Shown: positions 50,849-58,668, counted from the first letter of the stretch. The stretch is DNA of 64,000 nt from DATBFU01 sp035498405 (GCA_035498405.1 DATKAE010000052.1:44493-108492), one strand, 5' to 3'. Numbers and translations: made by a program. Notes: generated by a model from the letters alone, not told the origin.

Positions 50849-51808
50849 ATGCAGCTTCTCGACCATGTCTCGCGGTACGGCCTGGCACTGGTCTTCGTCA
50901 ACGTGCTGCTCGAGCAGCTGGGGCTACCCATACCCGCGCTGCCGACCCTGATCGTCGCGGGAGCGCTGGCGGCGCGGGGAGCGATGTCGGCGCCTCAGAC
51001 GCTGATTGTGGCAGCGATCGCCTGCCTGACGGCCGATCTCGTCTGGTACGACCTCGGCCGGCGTCAGGGGTACCGCGTCCTGCGCACCCTCTGCCGCGTG
51101 TCGCTGTCGCCCGACTCGTGCGTGCAGCAGACCGAGTCGTTCTTCGGGCGCTACGGGATGGGCTCCCTGCTGTTCGCGAAGTTCATACCGGGGTTCTCGA
51201 CGGTGGCTCCTCCGCTGGCCGGGGCCACTCGCGCTCGGGTTGGCTCGTTTCTCGCTTGGGACGCCGGCGGAGCGCTGCTTTGGGCGGGCAGCGGTCTCGT
51301 GCTCGGAGCCGTTTTCCATCGCGCGATCGATCGTGTCTTAGCCGGGCTCGTGTCCTTCGGCAGCGGGGCGCTGGCGATCCTGTCGGGCGGACTCGTGCTG
51401 TTCATCGGCTGGAAGTACTGGCAGCGACGCCGTTTCTACCGCGTTCTGCGGATGGCTCGCATCTCGCCCGGCGAGCTTCATGAGCTGATCGAGCGGGGGC
51501 AGGCGCCCATCGTGATCGACGCGCGTTCCCCGGCGGCGCGCAAGGCGGATCCCCGCCGGATCCCGGGGGCCCGGTTACTGGAACTGTCGCAGATCGAGGC
51601 GGCGCTCAAGGACCTCCCGACGGATCGGGAGATCATCCTCTACTGCACGTGACCCAACGAAGCGACGGCGGCCCGTGTGGCCCGCGCGCTCATGGATCGG
51701 GGGTTCACGCTGGTCAGGCCGTTGGCGGGGGGGCTCGACGGCTGGGCGGGCTCCGGATATCCGGTCGAAACGGAGACGCTCGTCGCCGTTCGGGACGTCG
51801 GGAGCTGA
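50849..51808 (+). CDS. DedA-family membrane protein fused to rhodanese domain, with in-frame TGA (candidate selenoprotein)
   Basis: A DedA/SNARE-associated-type membrane domain (about residues 1-190; EQLGLPIPALPTLIVAGAL, FAKFIPGFSTVAPPLAG) is followed by a rhodanese domain (about 205-319). At codon 268 the frame has TGA inside the active-site loop: ILYCT-TGA-PNEATAARVA. The same frame stays open for 51 more codons with clear rhodanese sequence (ALMDRGFTLVRPLAGGLDGW) and ends at TGA 51806-51808. In related DedA-rhodanese proteins, as I recall them, the loop reads YC(S/T)CPNEA, so the TGA replaces a Cys. Either it encodes selenocysteine or the gene is interrupted and yields a 267-residue truncated protein. 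Many genes here end in TGA, so a recoded genome is excluded. Confidence 0.7.
51650..51688 (+). promoter_or_regulatory. Candidate UGA recoding site with SECIS-like hairpin
   Basis: The TGA (51650-51652) is followed 13 nt later by an imperfect stem: CGGC-GGCC pairs with GGCC-C-GC-G-CG around a loop CGTGT (51674-51678). The four inner pairs are GGCC/GGCC at 51670-51673 and 51679-51682; c83 and g86 bulge. The loop starts 21 nt after the TGA and has G at its second position. Both fit the bacterial SECIS consensus as I recall it. In GC-rich DNA such stems arise by chance, so this is supportive only. Confidence 0.45.
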
Positions 51809-51820
51809 TTCCCGGAGCCG

Positions 51821-52657
51821 CTACGCCGAATCGCGCGCGAGCGCCGCGATGGCGAGCACCGACCGAATCAGGGCCGGCACGATCCGGACATCGAGCTGGG
51901 TCGAGCGGTCCGAGAGGGCCTGGTCGGGATTGTCGTGGACTTCGAGGAAGAAACCGTCAACGGAGCCGGTGGCCGCCGCGGCCCGGGCGAGCACGGGAGC
52001 GTACTGCTTGAGGCCCCCCGTCTCCTTTCCACCGCCCGGAAGCTGCAAGGAGTGCGTCACGTCGTAGACGACGGGGAAGCCCAGCGCCCGCATCATGGGA
52101 AAGGAGCGCATGTCGACCACCAGGTTGTGGTAGCCAAACGAGGTGCCCCGTTCGCACAGCACGATCTTGTCATTGCCTGCGGCGAGGCACTTCTCGAGCA
52201 CGTTCTCCATGTCGTCGGGTGCCAAGAACTGCCCCTTCTTGACGTGGATCGGCTTTCCCGTGCGGGCGGCCGCCACGAGAAGGTCGGTCTGACGCGACAG
52301 GAAGGCCGGGATCTGGAGAACGTCGAGCACTTTCGCCGCCTCCGCGGCCTGCGCGGGCTCGTGAATGTCCGAGATCACCGGAAGACGAGTCTCCGCCTTC
52401 ACGGCGGCGAGAATCTCGAGTCCCTTCTTCAACCCCGGCCCCCGGAAGGAGTCCTTGGAGGAGCGATTGGCCTTGTCGAACGAAGACTTGAAGATGATCT
52501 TCGCTCCCGTTTCCTCGGCGATGGACTTCAGACGCCGCGCCATCGCGATCGAGTGCTCGTGCGACTCGATCACGCAGGGCCCGGCGAAGAAGAGCGGGGG
52601 AGAGCCTCCGCCGATCGTGTAGCCGGGCGCGATCGCGACGGAGCGGACGGCGGTCAG
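51821..52657 (-). CDS. kdsA: 3-deoxy-8-phosphooctulonate (Kdo-8-phosphate) synthase, apparent CTG start
   Basis: A 278-residue enzyme condensing arabinose 5-phosphate with phosphoenolpyruvate. Hallmarks are FFAGPCVIES, FKSSFDKANRSS, SDIHEP, FLSRQTDLL, KKGQFLAP, CERGTSFGYHNLVVDMRS and DVTHSLQLPGG. There is no ATG, GTG or TTG in frame between conserved sequence and well inside pyrG. The best start is a CTG overlapping the pyrG stop (CTGA), with GGAG 5 nt before it. This mirrors the NTGA overlaps of many neighbours. It retains Cys in FAGPCVIES, where E. coli has Asn; that swap marks the metal-dependent KdsA class. Order kdsB-pyrG-kdsA is a conserved cluster in several phyla. Confidence 0.9.
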   Translation of the reverse strand: MTAVRSVAIAPGYTIGGGSPPLFFAGPCVIESHEHSIAMARRLKSIAEETGAKIIFKSSFDKANRSSKDSFRGPGLKKGLEILAAVKAETRLPVISDIHEPAQAAEAAKVLDVLQIPAFLSRQTDLLVAAARTGKPIHVKKGQFLAPDDMENVLEKCLAAGNDKIVLCERGTSFGYHNLVVDMRSFPMMRALGFPVVYDVTHSLQLPGGGKETGGLKQYAPVLARAAAATGSVDGFFLEVHDNPDQALSDRSTQLDVRIVPALIRSVLAIAALARDSA

Positions 52658-54321
52658 GAGAACTCCGGGTTGGTCTCGACCGCCGCCGCGGCCTTGCGCT
52701 CCTCGGTTTCGGCGGCGCGCGCGGCGCGGTGCGCCTTGGCGGCGCGAATGAAGTCCTTGAAGAGCGGATGGCAGGCGAACGGCTTCGACTTCAGCTCCGG
52801 GTGGAATTGGCACCCGAGGAACCAGGGGTGCTCCTCGCGCAGCTCGATGATCTCGACGAACTTGCGGTCGGGGGACATTCCCGTGAACGACATTCCCGCT
52901 TCTCGCAGCGCCGGCAGAAACTCCTGATTCACCTCGTACCGGTGCCGGTGCCGTTCGGAGACGGCGCCCGATCCGTATGCGCGGGCCGCGAGCGACCCGG
53001 CGGACAGCTCGCAGGGGTACTTGCCGAGGCGCATCGTGCCGCCCAGGGCCTCGACCCCGATCAGGTCGCGGAGCTTGAAGATCACCTTGTGTTTCGGTTC
53101 TTCGTCGAACTCCGTCGAATTGGCTCCCTCGAGGCCGGCAACGTGCCGAGCGTATTCGATGACGGCGGTCTGTAGCCCGAGGCAGATTCCGAAGTACGGC
53201 ACCTTTTTCTCGCGGGCGTACTGGATCGCGCGCATCATTCCTTCCACGCCTCGCTTGCCGAAGCCGCCCGGCACGAGGATCGCGTCCGCCGTCGCCAGAA
53301 CGTCCGGGTACGAGTCGTTTTCCAGGGTCTCCGAGTCCACATAGCGCAGGTTGACCTTCACGGCGTTGGCGATGCCGCCGTGGGCCAGGGCTTCGTTCAA
53401 GGACTTGTAGGAATCGCCGTAGTCCACGTACTTGCCGACCACCGCGATGTCCACCTCGCCGGAAGGGTTCTTGATGCGGTTGACCAGGCTCTCCCACTTC
53501 GAGAGATCCCGATCGTAGTGGGGGAGGTTCAGCTGGTCGAGCAGGATCCCGTCGAGGCCTTCGGCGGCGAACCTCAGGGGAACCTCGTAGATCGACGCCA
53601 CGTCCTTGGCCGTGATCACGGCCTCGACCGGGACGTTGCAGAAGAGGGCGATCTTCTTCTTGACGTCGTCCGGCAGGGGCCGCTCCGTGCGGCAGAGCAG
53701 AACGTCCGGCTGGATCCCGATGGAGAGCAGGTCCTTGACCGAGTGCTGCGTGGGTTTGGTCTTCAGCTCGTCCGAAGCGCGGATGTACGGCACCAGCGTC
53801 AGATGGACGTTGACGGCATTGCCACGTCCGGCTTCCTGGCGGAATTGGCGGATGGCCTCGAGAAAGGGCAGTGACTCGATGTCGCCCACGGTGCCCCCGA
53901 TCTCGATCAGGATCACGTCCGCCTCGGGCCCGACCTGGCGGATCGACTCCTTGATCTCGTCGGTGATGTGGGGGATGACCTGGACCGTCTTGCCGAGGTA
54001 GTCCCCGCGCCGCTCGCGTTCGATCACCGAAAGGTAGATCCGACCCGCCGTGGTGTTGTTGATGCGCGAGGCGGTCATTGACGTGAAGCGCTCGTAGTGG
54101 CCAAGATCGAGGTCGGTCTCGGCGCCGTCGTCGGTGACGTAGACCTCGCCGTGCTGAAAGGGAGACATGGTTCCCGGGTCCACGTTGATGTACGGGTCGA
54201 ACTTGGCGAGCGCGACCTTGAATCCCCGCGCCTCGAGCAGCGCGCCGATCGAGGAGGCGGCGATCCCCTTGCCGAGCGACGACACGACACCCCCGGTGAC
54301 GAAGACATACTTGGCGCTCAT
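52654..54321 (-). CDS. pyrG: CTP synthase
   Basis: A 555-residue enzyme aminating UTP to CTP with glutamine. The N-terminal synthetase domain opens MSAKYVFVTGGVVSSLGKGI and includes DPYINVDPGTMSPFQHGEV and EIGGTVGDIES. The C-terminal class I glutaminase has the nucleophile in FGICLGLQ and the GCQFHPE histidine/glutamate. Length is normal, with a short Ala-rich tail. CTP is the activating nucleotide for Kdo in the KdsB reaction, which explains its place between kdsB (40 bp upstream) and kdsA (overlapping). Confidence 0.98.
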   Translation of the reverse strand: MSAKYVFVTGGVVSSLGKGIAASSIGALLEARGFKVALAKFDPYINVDPGTMSPFQHGEVYVTDDGAETDLDLGHYERFTSMTASRINNTTAGRIYLSVIERERRGDYLGKTVQVIPHITDEIKESIRQVGPEADVILIEIGGTVGDIESLPFLEAIRQFRQEAGRGNAVNVHLTLVPYIRASDELKTKPTQHSVKDLLSIGIQPDVLLCRTERPLPDDVKKKIALFCNVPVEAVITAKDVASIYEVPLRFAAEGLDGILLDQLNLPHYDRDLSKWESLVNRIKNPSGEVDIAVVGKYVDYGDSYKSLNEALAHGGIANAVKVNLRYVDSETLENDSYPDVLATADAILVPGGFGKRGVEGMMRAIQYAREKKVPYFGICLGLQTAVIEYARHVAGLEGANSTEFDEEPKHKVIFKLRDLIGVEALGGTMRLGKYPCELSAGSLAARAYGSGAVSERHRHRYEVNQEFLPALREAGMSFTGMSPDRKFVEIIELREEHPWFLGCQFHPELKSKPFACHPLFKDFIRAAKAHRAARAAETEERKAAAAVETNPEFS

Positions 54322-54361
54322 CCGACCTCCTTGACGGCCGCGGGGCCGCTCGCGAATTTCA

Positions 54362-55084
54362 TCACGGGCATTGGCTCAGAATCTCTTCGGTTCGGGCGAG
54401 GTCTTCGGGAGTGTCGACTCCGATCGAATCGGTGACGGCCGCTCCGACCCAGATCGCCAAGCCGGCCTCGAGCCAACGCAGCTGCTCGAGCGACTCGGCT
54501 CTTTCGAGGGGAGAGGGCGGCAGCCGGGCGATCTCGGCCAGTGTGGCGGCGCGGTAGGCGTAGAGCCCGAGATGCTTGCAGTAGGCGGGCTCTCCCTGGC
54601 GGAAGTAGGGAATCGGCGAGCGGGAGAAATAGAGCGCTCGCCCGTCGCGCGCGACGACGACCTTCACGACGTTCGGATCGGGAGCACCGTCGGCCGACAG
54701 GGGGATCGCGAGGGTCGCGATTCGGCGATCCGGAGCCGCGAGCAGCGTCTCGGCGACGCGGTCGATGTTCTCGGCCGACATCATCGGCTCGTCCCCCTGG
54801 ATGTTGATGTACACGTCGGCGGGAATCTTCGCCGCGGCCTCCGCCAGGCGGTCGGTACCGCTGGCCGCTTCCGCCGAGGTCATGAGCGCCTCTCCGCCCG
54901 CGCCGCGCACCGCGGCCGCGATTCGCTCGTCGTCCGTTGCCACGACCACGCGATCCAGCTTGCCCGCCTTCCGGCCGGCATCCAACACGTGCAGAACCAT
55001 GGGTCGGCCCGCCAAGAGAGCCAGGGGTTTTCCCGGGAATCGAACCGAGGCGTACCTTGCGGGGATGATCCCGACGATGGTCAT
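54362..55084 (-). CDS. kdsB: CMP-Kdo synthetase
   Basis: A 240-residue cytidylyltransferase that activates Kdo with CTP. Conserved blocks are IIPARYASVRFPGKPLALLAGRPM, DVYINIQGDEPMM, YFSRSPIPYFR, HLGLYAYR and LEQLRWLEAG. Length matches the family. It is the first gene of kdsB-pyrG-kdsA. A promoter with TTGACC and TACACT at 17-bp spacing lies just upstream, overlapping the start of the divergent gene. Confidence 0.96.
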   Translation of the reverse strand: MTIVGIIPARYASVRFPGKPLALLAGRPMVLHVLDAGRKAGKLDRVVVATDDERIAAAVRGAGGEALMTSAEAASGTDRLAEAAAKIPADVYINIQGDEPMMSAENIDRVAETLLAAPDRRIATLAIPLSADGAPDPNVVKVVVARDGRALYFSRSPIPYFRQGEPAYCKHLGLYAYRAATLAEIARLPPSPLERAESLEQLRWLEAGLAIWVGAAVTDSIGVDTPEDLARTEEILSQCP

Positions 55085-55096
55085 GTCGGGATCGAC

Positions 55097-55125
55097 AGTG
55101 TATCCTGCGCTCCGCGTTGGGTCAA
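55097..55125 (-). promoter_or_regulatory. Sigma-70-type promoter of kdsB-pyrG-kdsA
   Basis: Minus strand: TTGACC (-35, 5 of 6), 17-bp spacer, TACACT (-10, 4 of 6), ending 12 nt before the kdsB ATG. The predicted leader is about 6 nt. The -35 lies inside the first codons of the divergent gene. Confidence 0.7.
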
Positions 55126-55758
55126 GAAGAGCCTTTCGTCGCAGGGTTCGGGCGATTCTCGAAATTCTTCACCGCCGTTGCCCTTGCCATTGCCGCGTGC
55201 GCCGCGTTCACCGCTCTCTGGCGGGCGCGAGAGGATCGGCGATTTCTCCTGACGGGCCCCGCGCGTTGGATCTGGTATACGCGTCAGATTCCGGAGCCCG
55301 CGCCGCTCCGCTTTCGCGCGTGGAAGGACTTCCGGCTCGCCGGCGGGCCGCCGGCCTCGGCGCCCGCGCGTCTTTTCGGAGACCGCGAGTGGGCTCTCGA
55401 GGTCAACGGCCAGCGTGCGGGAAGCGGCGCCCAGAGCCCGGGAGATGCGCTCGCGGTCTTCGACCTGGCGCCAATGCTCAAGACCGGCGGCAATCGTGTC
55501 CTGATCGAAGCCGCCAGCCCGAACGGCGTGGGAGGTCTCCTCTTCTGGATGGATCTGGGAGGGGGGCGAGTTCTCGTGTCCGACGCAACGTGGCGGGTCG
55601 AGCGGCTTCCTGCCGGCACCGAAGGGCCGCAGCCCGCCGCCGTGTGGGGCCGACCGCCGCTCTATCCATGGGGTTACCCTCGATTGCCGGGCGGGAGCGA
55701 GCTCACTCCGCGGGGAGGCCTCGTCCCTGCAGCGAGTCGTTCCCAGCCGGGGCTTTGA
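55117..55758 (+). CDS. Membrane-anchored protein with beta-sandwich (glycosidase-accessory-like) domain
   Basis: A 213-residue protein with one N-terminal hydrophobic helix (about residues 17-35, FFTAVALAIAACAAFTALW). A domain follows that resembles the sugar-binding jelly-roll modules in glycoside hydrolases: WIWY..., FRLAGGPPASAPARLFGDREWALEVNGQRAGSG, FDLAPMLKTGGNRVLIEAASP, GVGGLLFWMD. No catalytic domain is attached. The start is uncertain; TTG at 55117 is the only usual start codon at the right place, with TATCCT ending 10 nt before it. It is divergent from kdsB, and their promoters overlap. Function unknown; a periplasmic glycan-binding role is a guess. Confidence 0.65.
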   Translation: MGQEEPFVAGFGRFSKFFTAVALAIAACAAFTALWRAREDRRFLLTGPARWIWYTRQIPEPAPLRFRAWKDFRLAGGPPASAPARLFGDREWALEVNGQRAGSGAQSPGDALAVFDLAPMLKTGGNRVLIEAASPNGVGGLLFWMDLGGGRVLVSDATWRVERLPAGTEGPQPAAVWGRPPLYPWGYPRLPGGSELTPRGGLVPAASRSQPGL

Positions 55759-55785
55759 TCCGGAGGGAGGCCCCCGCGAGGCGCT

Positions 55786-56190
55786 TCAGCGAGAGCTGGC
55801 GCCCGCCGCCTCGGCGACGGGAATCGCCGTCGCGCGGCTCATGAGCCGATCGAGCGACTCTCGGGCGGCGGCGCAGTAGGGATTCGTGCTGTCGTAGCCC
55901 GAGAGGGCGATGACCTTCTTGTACCCGCGGATGGCCGCCTCGACGTCTCGAAGCCCCAGGTCGTAGATCTGAGCCAGAAGCAGGCGCGTCGGAAGATTCC
56001 GGGGATCGAGATTCAGGGCTTTTCCGATGAACACCATCGCGACGTCGTGACGCTCCTCGGAAGCCGCCAGACAGGCTCGACGGTAGTAGAGCTGCGCCTC
56101 CTCGGCGGAATCGTCCCGCTGGGGAAAGCGCGCCGATAATTGTTTGAGGGTCTGCGCGAGCCCGTTCCAGGGCGTAAGACGCTGCGTCAT
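55786..56190 (-). CDS. Small TPR-like repeat protein
   Basis: A 134-residue cytosolic protein of helical repeats. Two TPR-like units are visible (AQLYYRRACLAASEERHDVAMVFIGKALNLDPRNLPTR and LLLAQIYDLGLRDVEAAIRGYKKVIAL). There is no signal peptide or extra domain. It has its own well-formed promoter (TTGTCA, 17 bp, TATACT) that gives a leader of about 10 nt without a Shine-Dalgarno. A role as scaffold or partner protein is likely; the partner is unknown. Confidence 0.72.
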   Translation of the reverse strand: MTQRLTPWNGLAQTLKQLSARFPQRDDSAEEAQLYYRRACLAASEERHDVAMVFIGKALNLDPRNLPTRLLLAQIYDLGLRDVEAAIRGYKKVIALSGYDSTNPYCAAARESLDRLMSRATAIPVAEAAGASSR

Positions 56191-56207
56191 ATGGCGGTTT
56201 CGAAGAC

Positions 56208-56236
56208 AGTATAGGCAGGGCGGCGGACGATGACAA
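56208..56236 (-). promoter_or_regulatory. Sigma-70-type promoter of the small TPR gene
   Basis: Minus strand: TTGTCA (-35, 5 of 6), 17-bp spacer, TATACT (-10, 5 of 6). The -10 ends 17 nt before the ATG. It is the best promoter match in the window. Confidence 0.8.
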
Positions 56237-56464
56237 TAAAAACTTCGGATATTTCCTAGCTTTTCCTTTTTTTCTTAGGCCCTTATGAAAGTATGTTGAG
56301 ATCGCATATTGCCGAATATTCTTCGGCTCCGGATCTCGGAGGGACTCCCCTCGCCGAGACTTGAAAACTCTCTTCCGGCGCGGGCCAGGGGGATGATGAC
56401 GGCGAGACGGTGGTTCGGGGCCCGCGGCGCTCTAGAGCGACTCGACCCGCGCCGCTTCAGGACC
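56237..56464. other. AT-rich intergenic region with inverted repeats
   Basis: No coding frame is convincing. It holds a pyrimidine-rich run (CTTTTCCTTTTTTTC), a 5-bp palindromic hairpin CCGAA-TATTC-TTCGG near 56313-56327, and a 10-bp bulged stem at 56334-56359 (TCTCGG-AGGG / CCCT-CG-CCGAGA). No hairpin is followed by a T-run in either direction, so a terminator for the polyprenyl synthase gene cannot be assigned. A small RNA is possible but unsupported. Confidence 0.4.
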
Positions 56465-57463
56465 TCAACTCACGCGGTCGATGACGGACTCGGTCGCGAG
56501 CAGAAGACCGTCCTTGGCCTCCGCGTCGGGAAACGAGCCGAGCGCGACACGGGCGGCGGCGGCGTAGTCGCGAGCGAGGGCGCGCGTCTCGGCGATTCCT
56601 TCGTACCGCTCGGCGATCGCGAGGACCTCCGCGCTCGTGACGCTCTTGAAGTCGCGCTCGCGCAGGACGGCGGCGACCTTCTCCCGCTCGGCGGCGGAGG
56701 CGCGCGGCAGCGCCAGGATGAGCGGCATCGTGAGCTTGCCTTCGCGCAGATCGTTCAAGACGGGCTTGCCCACGGCCTCGACGTTGCCGGTGTAGTCGAG
56801 CAGGTCGTCGATCAGTTGGAAGGCCACGCCGAGGCAGCGCCCGTACTCGGCCAGACGCTCCGCGGCGAAGAGATCACCGCCAGGTGCGAAGTGCGCCGGC
56901 AGGCGGCAGGCCGCCGAGAAGAGATCGGCCGTCTTGCGCCGGATGATCTCCAGGGCCTCCTCGCGTGTGACCTGGATCGATCCGATCTTTTCGATGGCGA
57001 TGATTTCGCCTTCGATCATTGCGAGCGTCGTATCGGAGAGGACCTTCAAGATGGTGAGGTCTCCCTCGTCGAGCGCGATGCCCATCGATTTGGTGTACAG
57101 GTAGTCCCCGAACAGGACGGTCAGGTTGTTTCCCCATCGCGCATTGGCCGAGGTCCGGCCGCGCCGCAGACTGGCCTCGTCGATGATGTCATCGTGAACC
57201 AGTGTCGCGGTATGGATGAATTCCACGACCGTCGCATACCGGACGTCCTTCTCGCCCTTTTCGTAGCCGAGCAGCCGGGCCGAAAGCAGCAGCAGCGCCG
57301 GCCGGACGCGCTTGCCCCCGCCCTGCGCCAGATAGGCCCCGATCCGGTCGATGGTCGGAATCGGCGAGTGGAAGTGGAGGAGAAGCTCTTCTTCGACGAG
57401 GGTCAGCTTGTCGGCGATCAGGTCGTAGGCGCGTGCGAAGCGCCGGCTCGAGAGGCGGCTCAT
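56465..57463 (-). CDS. ispB: All-trans polyprenyl diphosphate synthase
   Basis: A 332-residue trans-prenyltransferase that extends isoprenoid diphosphates, most likely to make the quinone side chain. The two aspartate-rich motifs are present: HDDIIDEASLRRG (first, DDxxD) and QLIDDLLDYTG (second). GGGKRVRPALLLLSA is the substrate-binding segment. The residues before the first motif (TATLVHDD) have small side chains, consistent with a long-chain product, but chain length cannot be fixed by eye. The start overlaps the yajQ stop. Absence of geranyl-type insertions argues against a short-chain synthase. Confidence 0.9.
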   Translation of the reverse strand: MSRLSSRRFARAYDLIADKLTLVEEELLLHFHSPIPTIDRIGAYLAQGGGKRVRPALLLLSARLLGYEKGEKDVRYATVVEFIHTATLVHDDIIDEASLRRGRTSANARWGNNLTVLFGDYLYTKSMGIALDEGDLTILKVLSDTTLAMIEGEIIAIEKIGSIQVTREEALEIIRRKTADLFSAACRLPAHFAPGGDLFAAERLAEYGRCLGVAFQLIDDLLDYTGNVEAVGKPVLNDLREGKLTMPLILALPRASAAEREKVAAVLRERDFKSVTSAEVLAIAERYEGIAETRALARDYAAAARVALGSFPDAEAKDGLLLATESVIDRVS

Positions 57464-57957
57464 CGATAGTTCGTGAATTGCAACGGCAGGCCGAAGTCTC
57501 CCGCGCGCAAAACCGCAATGGCAGTCTGCAGATCATCCTTGTTGCGTCCGGCGACGCGGACCTGATCGGCCTGGATCGAGGCCTGGACCTTGAGCTTGCG
57601 TTCCTTGATTGTCTTGACGATCTCCTTGGCCTTCTCCGAGGGAATTCCCTGCTGGACCTTGACGACCTGGCGGACGGTTCCGCCGGCGGCGTCCTCGACC
57701 TTGCCGTAGTCGAGCGCCTTGACTGCCACACCTCTCTTGACGAGTCGGGTCTGAAGAATGTCGACCACGGACTTGAGCTTGTGGGCGTCTTCAGAGGTCA
57801 GCGTCAGCGCCAGTTCCTTTTCGTTCCACTCGATTTTCGACACGCTCCCGCGGAAATCGAATCGCGTCGCGATCTCCTTGGAGGCCTGCTGGACGGCATT
57901 GGACACCTCCTGGAGGTCGACCTTGCTGACCACGTCGAAGGAAAACTCCTGTGCCAC
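57460..57957 (-). CDS. yajQ: YajQ family nucleotide-binding protein
   Basis: A 165-residue protein of the YajQ/UPF0234 family. The phrases FSFDVVSKVDLQEVSNAVQQASKEIATRFDFRGS at the N-terminus, and KVQASIQADQVRVAGRNKDDLQTAIAVLR with FTNYR at the end, are diagnostic. Some members bind cyclic di-GMP and affect transcription; others bind nucleic acid. Start is GTG, 7 nt after a TAGAAT box. It is coupled to the polyprenyl synthase gene by a 4-bp overlap. Confidence 0.95.
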   Translation of the reverse strand: MAQEFSFDVVSKVDLQEVSNAVQQASKEIATRFDFRGSVSKIEWNEKELALTLTSEDAHKLKSVVDILQTRLVKRGVAVKALDYGKVEDAAGGTVRQVVKVQQGIPSEKAKEIVKTIKERKLKVQASIQADQVRVAGRNKDDLQTAIAVLRAGDFGLPLQFTNYR

Positions 57958-57964
57958 GGGGCAG

Positions 57965-57970
57965 ATTCTA
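57965..57970 (-). promoter_or_regulatory. Putative -10 box (TAGAAT) before yajQ
   Basis: TAGAAT ends 7 nt before the GTG start, between the lolA stop and yajQ. No clear -35. Suggests yajQ-ispB can be transcribed apart from purH-lolA. Confidence 0.5.
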
Positions 57971-57975
57971 GTCGA

Positions 57976-58668
57976 CTACTCCATCACCCGGGTGCCCTTC
58001 GGCCCCGCGACGCGGTAATCCGCCTCGGGCCGCAGCTTCTCCGCGCGCCAGCCGTCGAATTGGAACGCGGTTCGGTCACCCCCCTCGGTCTCGTAGGCCA
58101 GGCCCTCGACCGAGCCGTCGGCGGCGATCGTCAACCGTAGCCAGGCCAGCTCGGGCCGCGACGCCCGGGGGCGCAGCTCCAGCTTGTCGGCCCCGCCGGT
58201 GCCCGGCTGGAGCGAGATCGTGTATTGACCCGAGAGCTCCGCCGGGTCGGTCAGGAAGACGATCGGCAGGCGTGCCCGCTCTTCGGGGGTGAGCTTCTTG
58301 ACGGTCAGCTGCTTGTCAGCGGGCGAGTAGAAGCGTCCCTCTCCCGAGTCATACGTGAAGGTCTTCTTCTCGGGCTCCGCATAATCGAACCGAAGGCGCT
58401 GCGGCGCCTGGATCCAGACGGCCCCGGACTCGCGGCGGGCGTTGGCAAAGCCGGCCGGCGTGTAGGTCTGGACAAAGGACGCGACGTGGGCGACGCCCGG
58501 AGCATAACGAGCGACGGCCCGCCGCAGGGCGCCCTCCGCCGCGGGAGGCAGAGCGCCCTCGGCCGACATCGGCGCCTCTCTTCCGACGAGCAGGAGTAGC
58601 AACGCCAGGCCGGCCGCCCGGGCCTTCACGCTCGGTCCGGGCCGAAAAAGCAGTCTTGGGCGCCTCAA
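57976..58668 (-). CDS. lolA: Outer-membrane lipoprotein carrier protein LolA
   Basis: A 230-residue periplasmic chaperone that ferries lipoproteins from LolCDE to the outer membrane. A signal peptide (AAGLALLLLLVGREAPMSAEG) precedes a mature part with FVQTYTPAGFANARRESGAVWIQAPQRLRFDYAEPEKKTFTYDSGEGRFYSPADKQLTV, the LolA pattern. The TTG chosen overlaps the purH stop (TTGA), the coupling style of this window; a GTG 39 nt downstream would give a shorter signal peptide and is equally possible. Lipoproteins such as the CRTAC1 lipoprotein in this window are potential cargo. Confidence 0.85.
   Translation of the reverse strand: MRRPRLLFRPGPSVKARAAGLALLLLLVGREAPMSAEGALPPAAEGALRRAVARYAPGVAHVASFVQTYTPAGFANARRESGAVWIQAPQRLRFDYAEPEKKTFTYDSGEGRFYSPADKQLTVKKLTPEERARLPIVFLTDPAELSGQYTISLQPGTGGADKLELRPRASRPELAWLRLTIAADGSVEGLAYETEGGDRTAFQFDGWRAEKLRPEADYRVAGPKGTRVME

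Noticed and set aside
51650..51652. TGA in the DedA-rhodanese gene read as Trp or Gly under an alternative genetic code.
   Set aside because: Many well-defined genes here end exactly at TGA, often in ATGA/GTGA/TTGA overlaps, so TGA is a normal stop in this genome.
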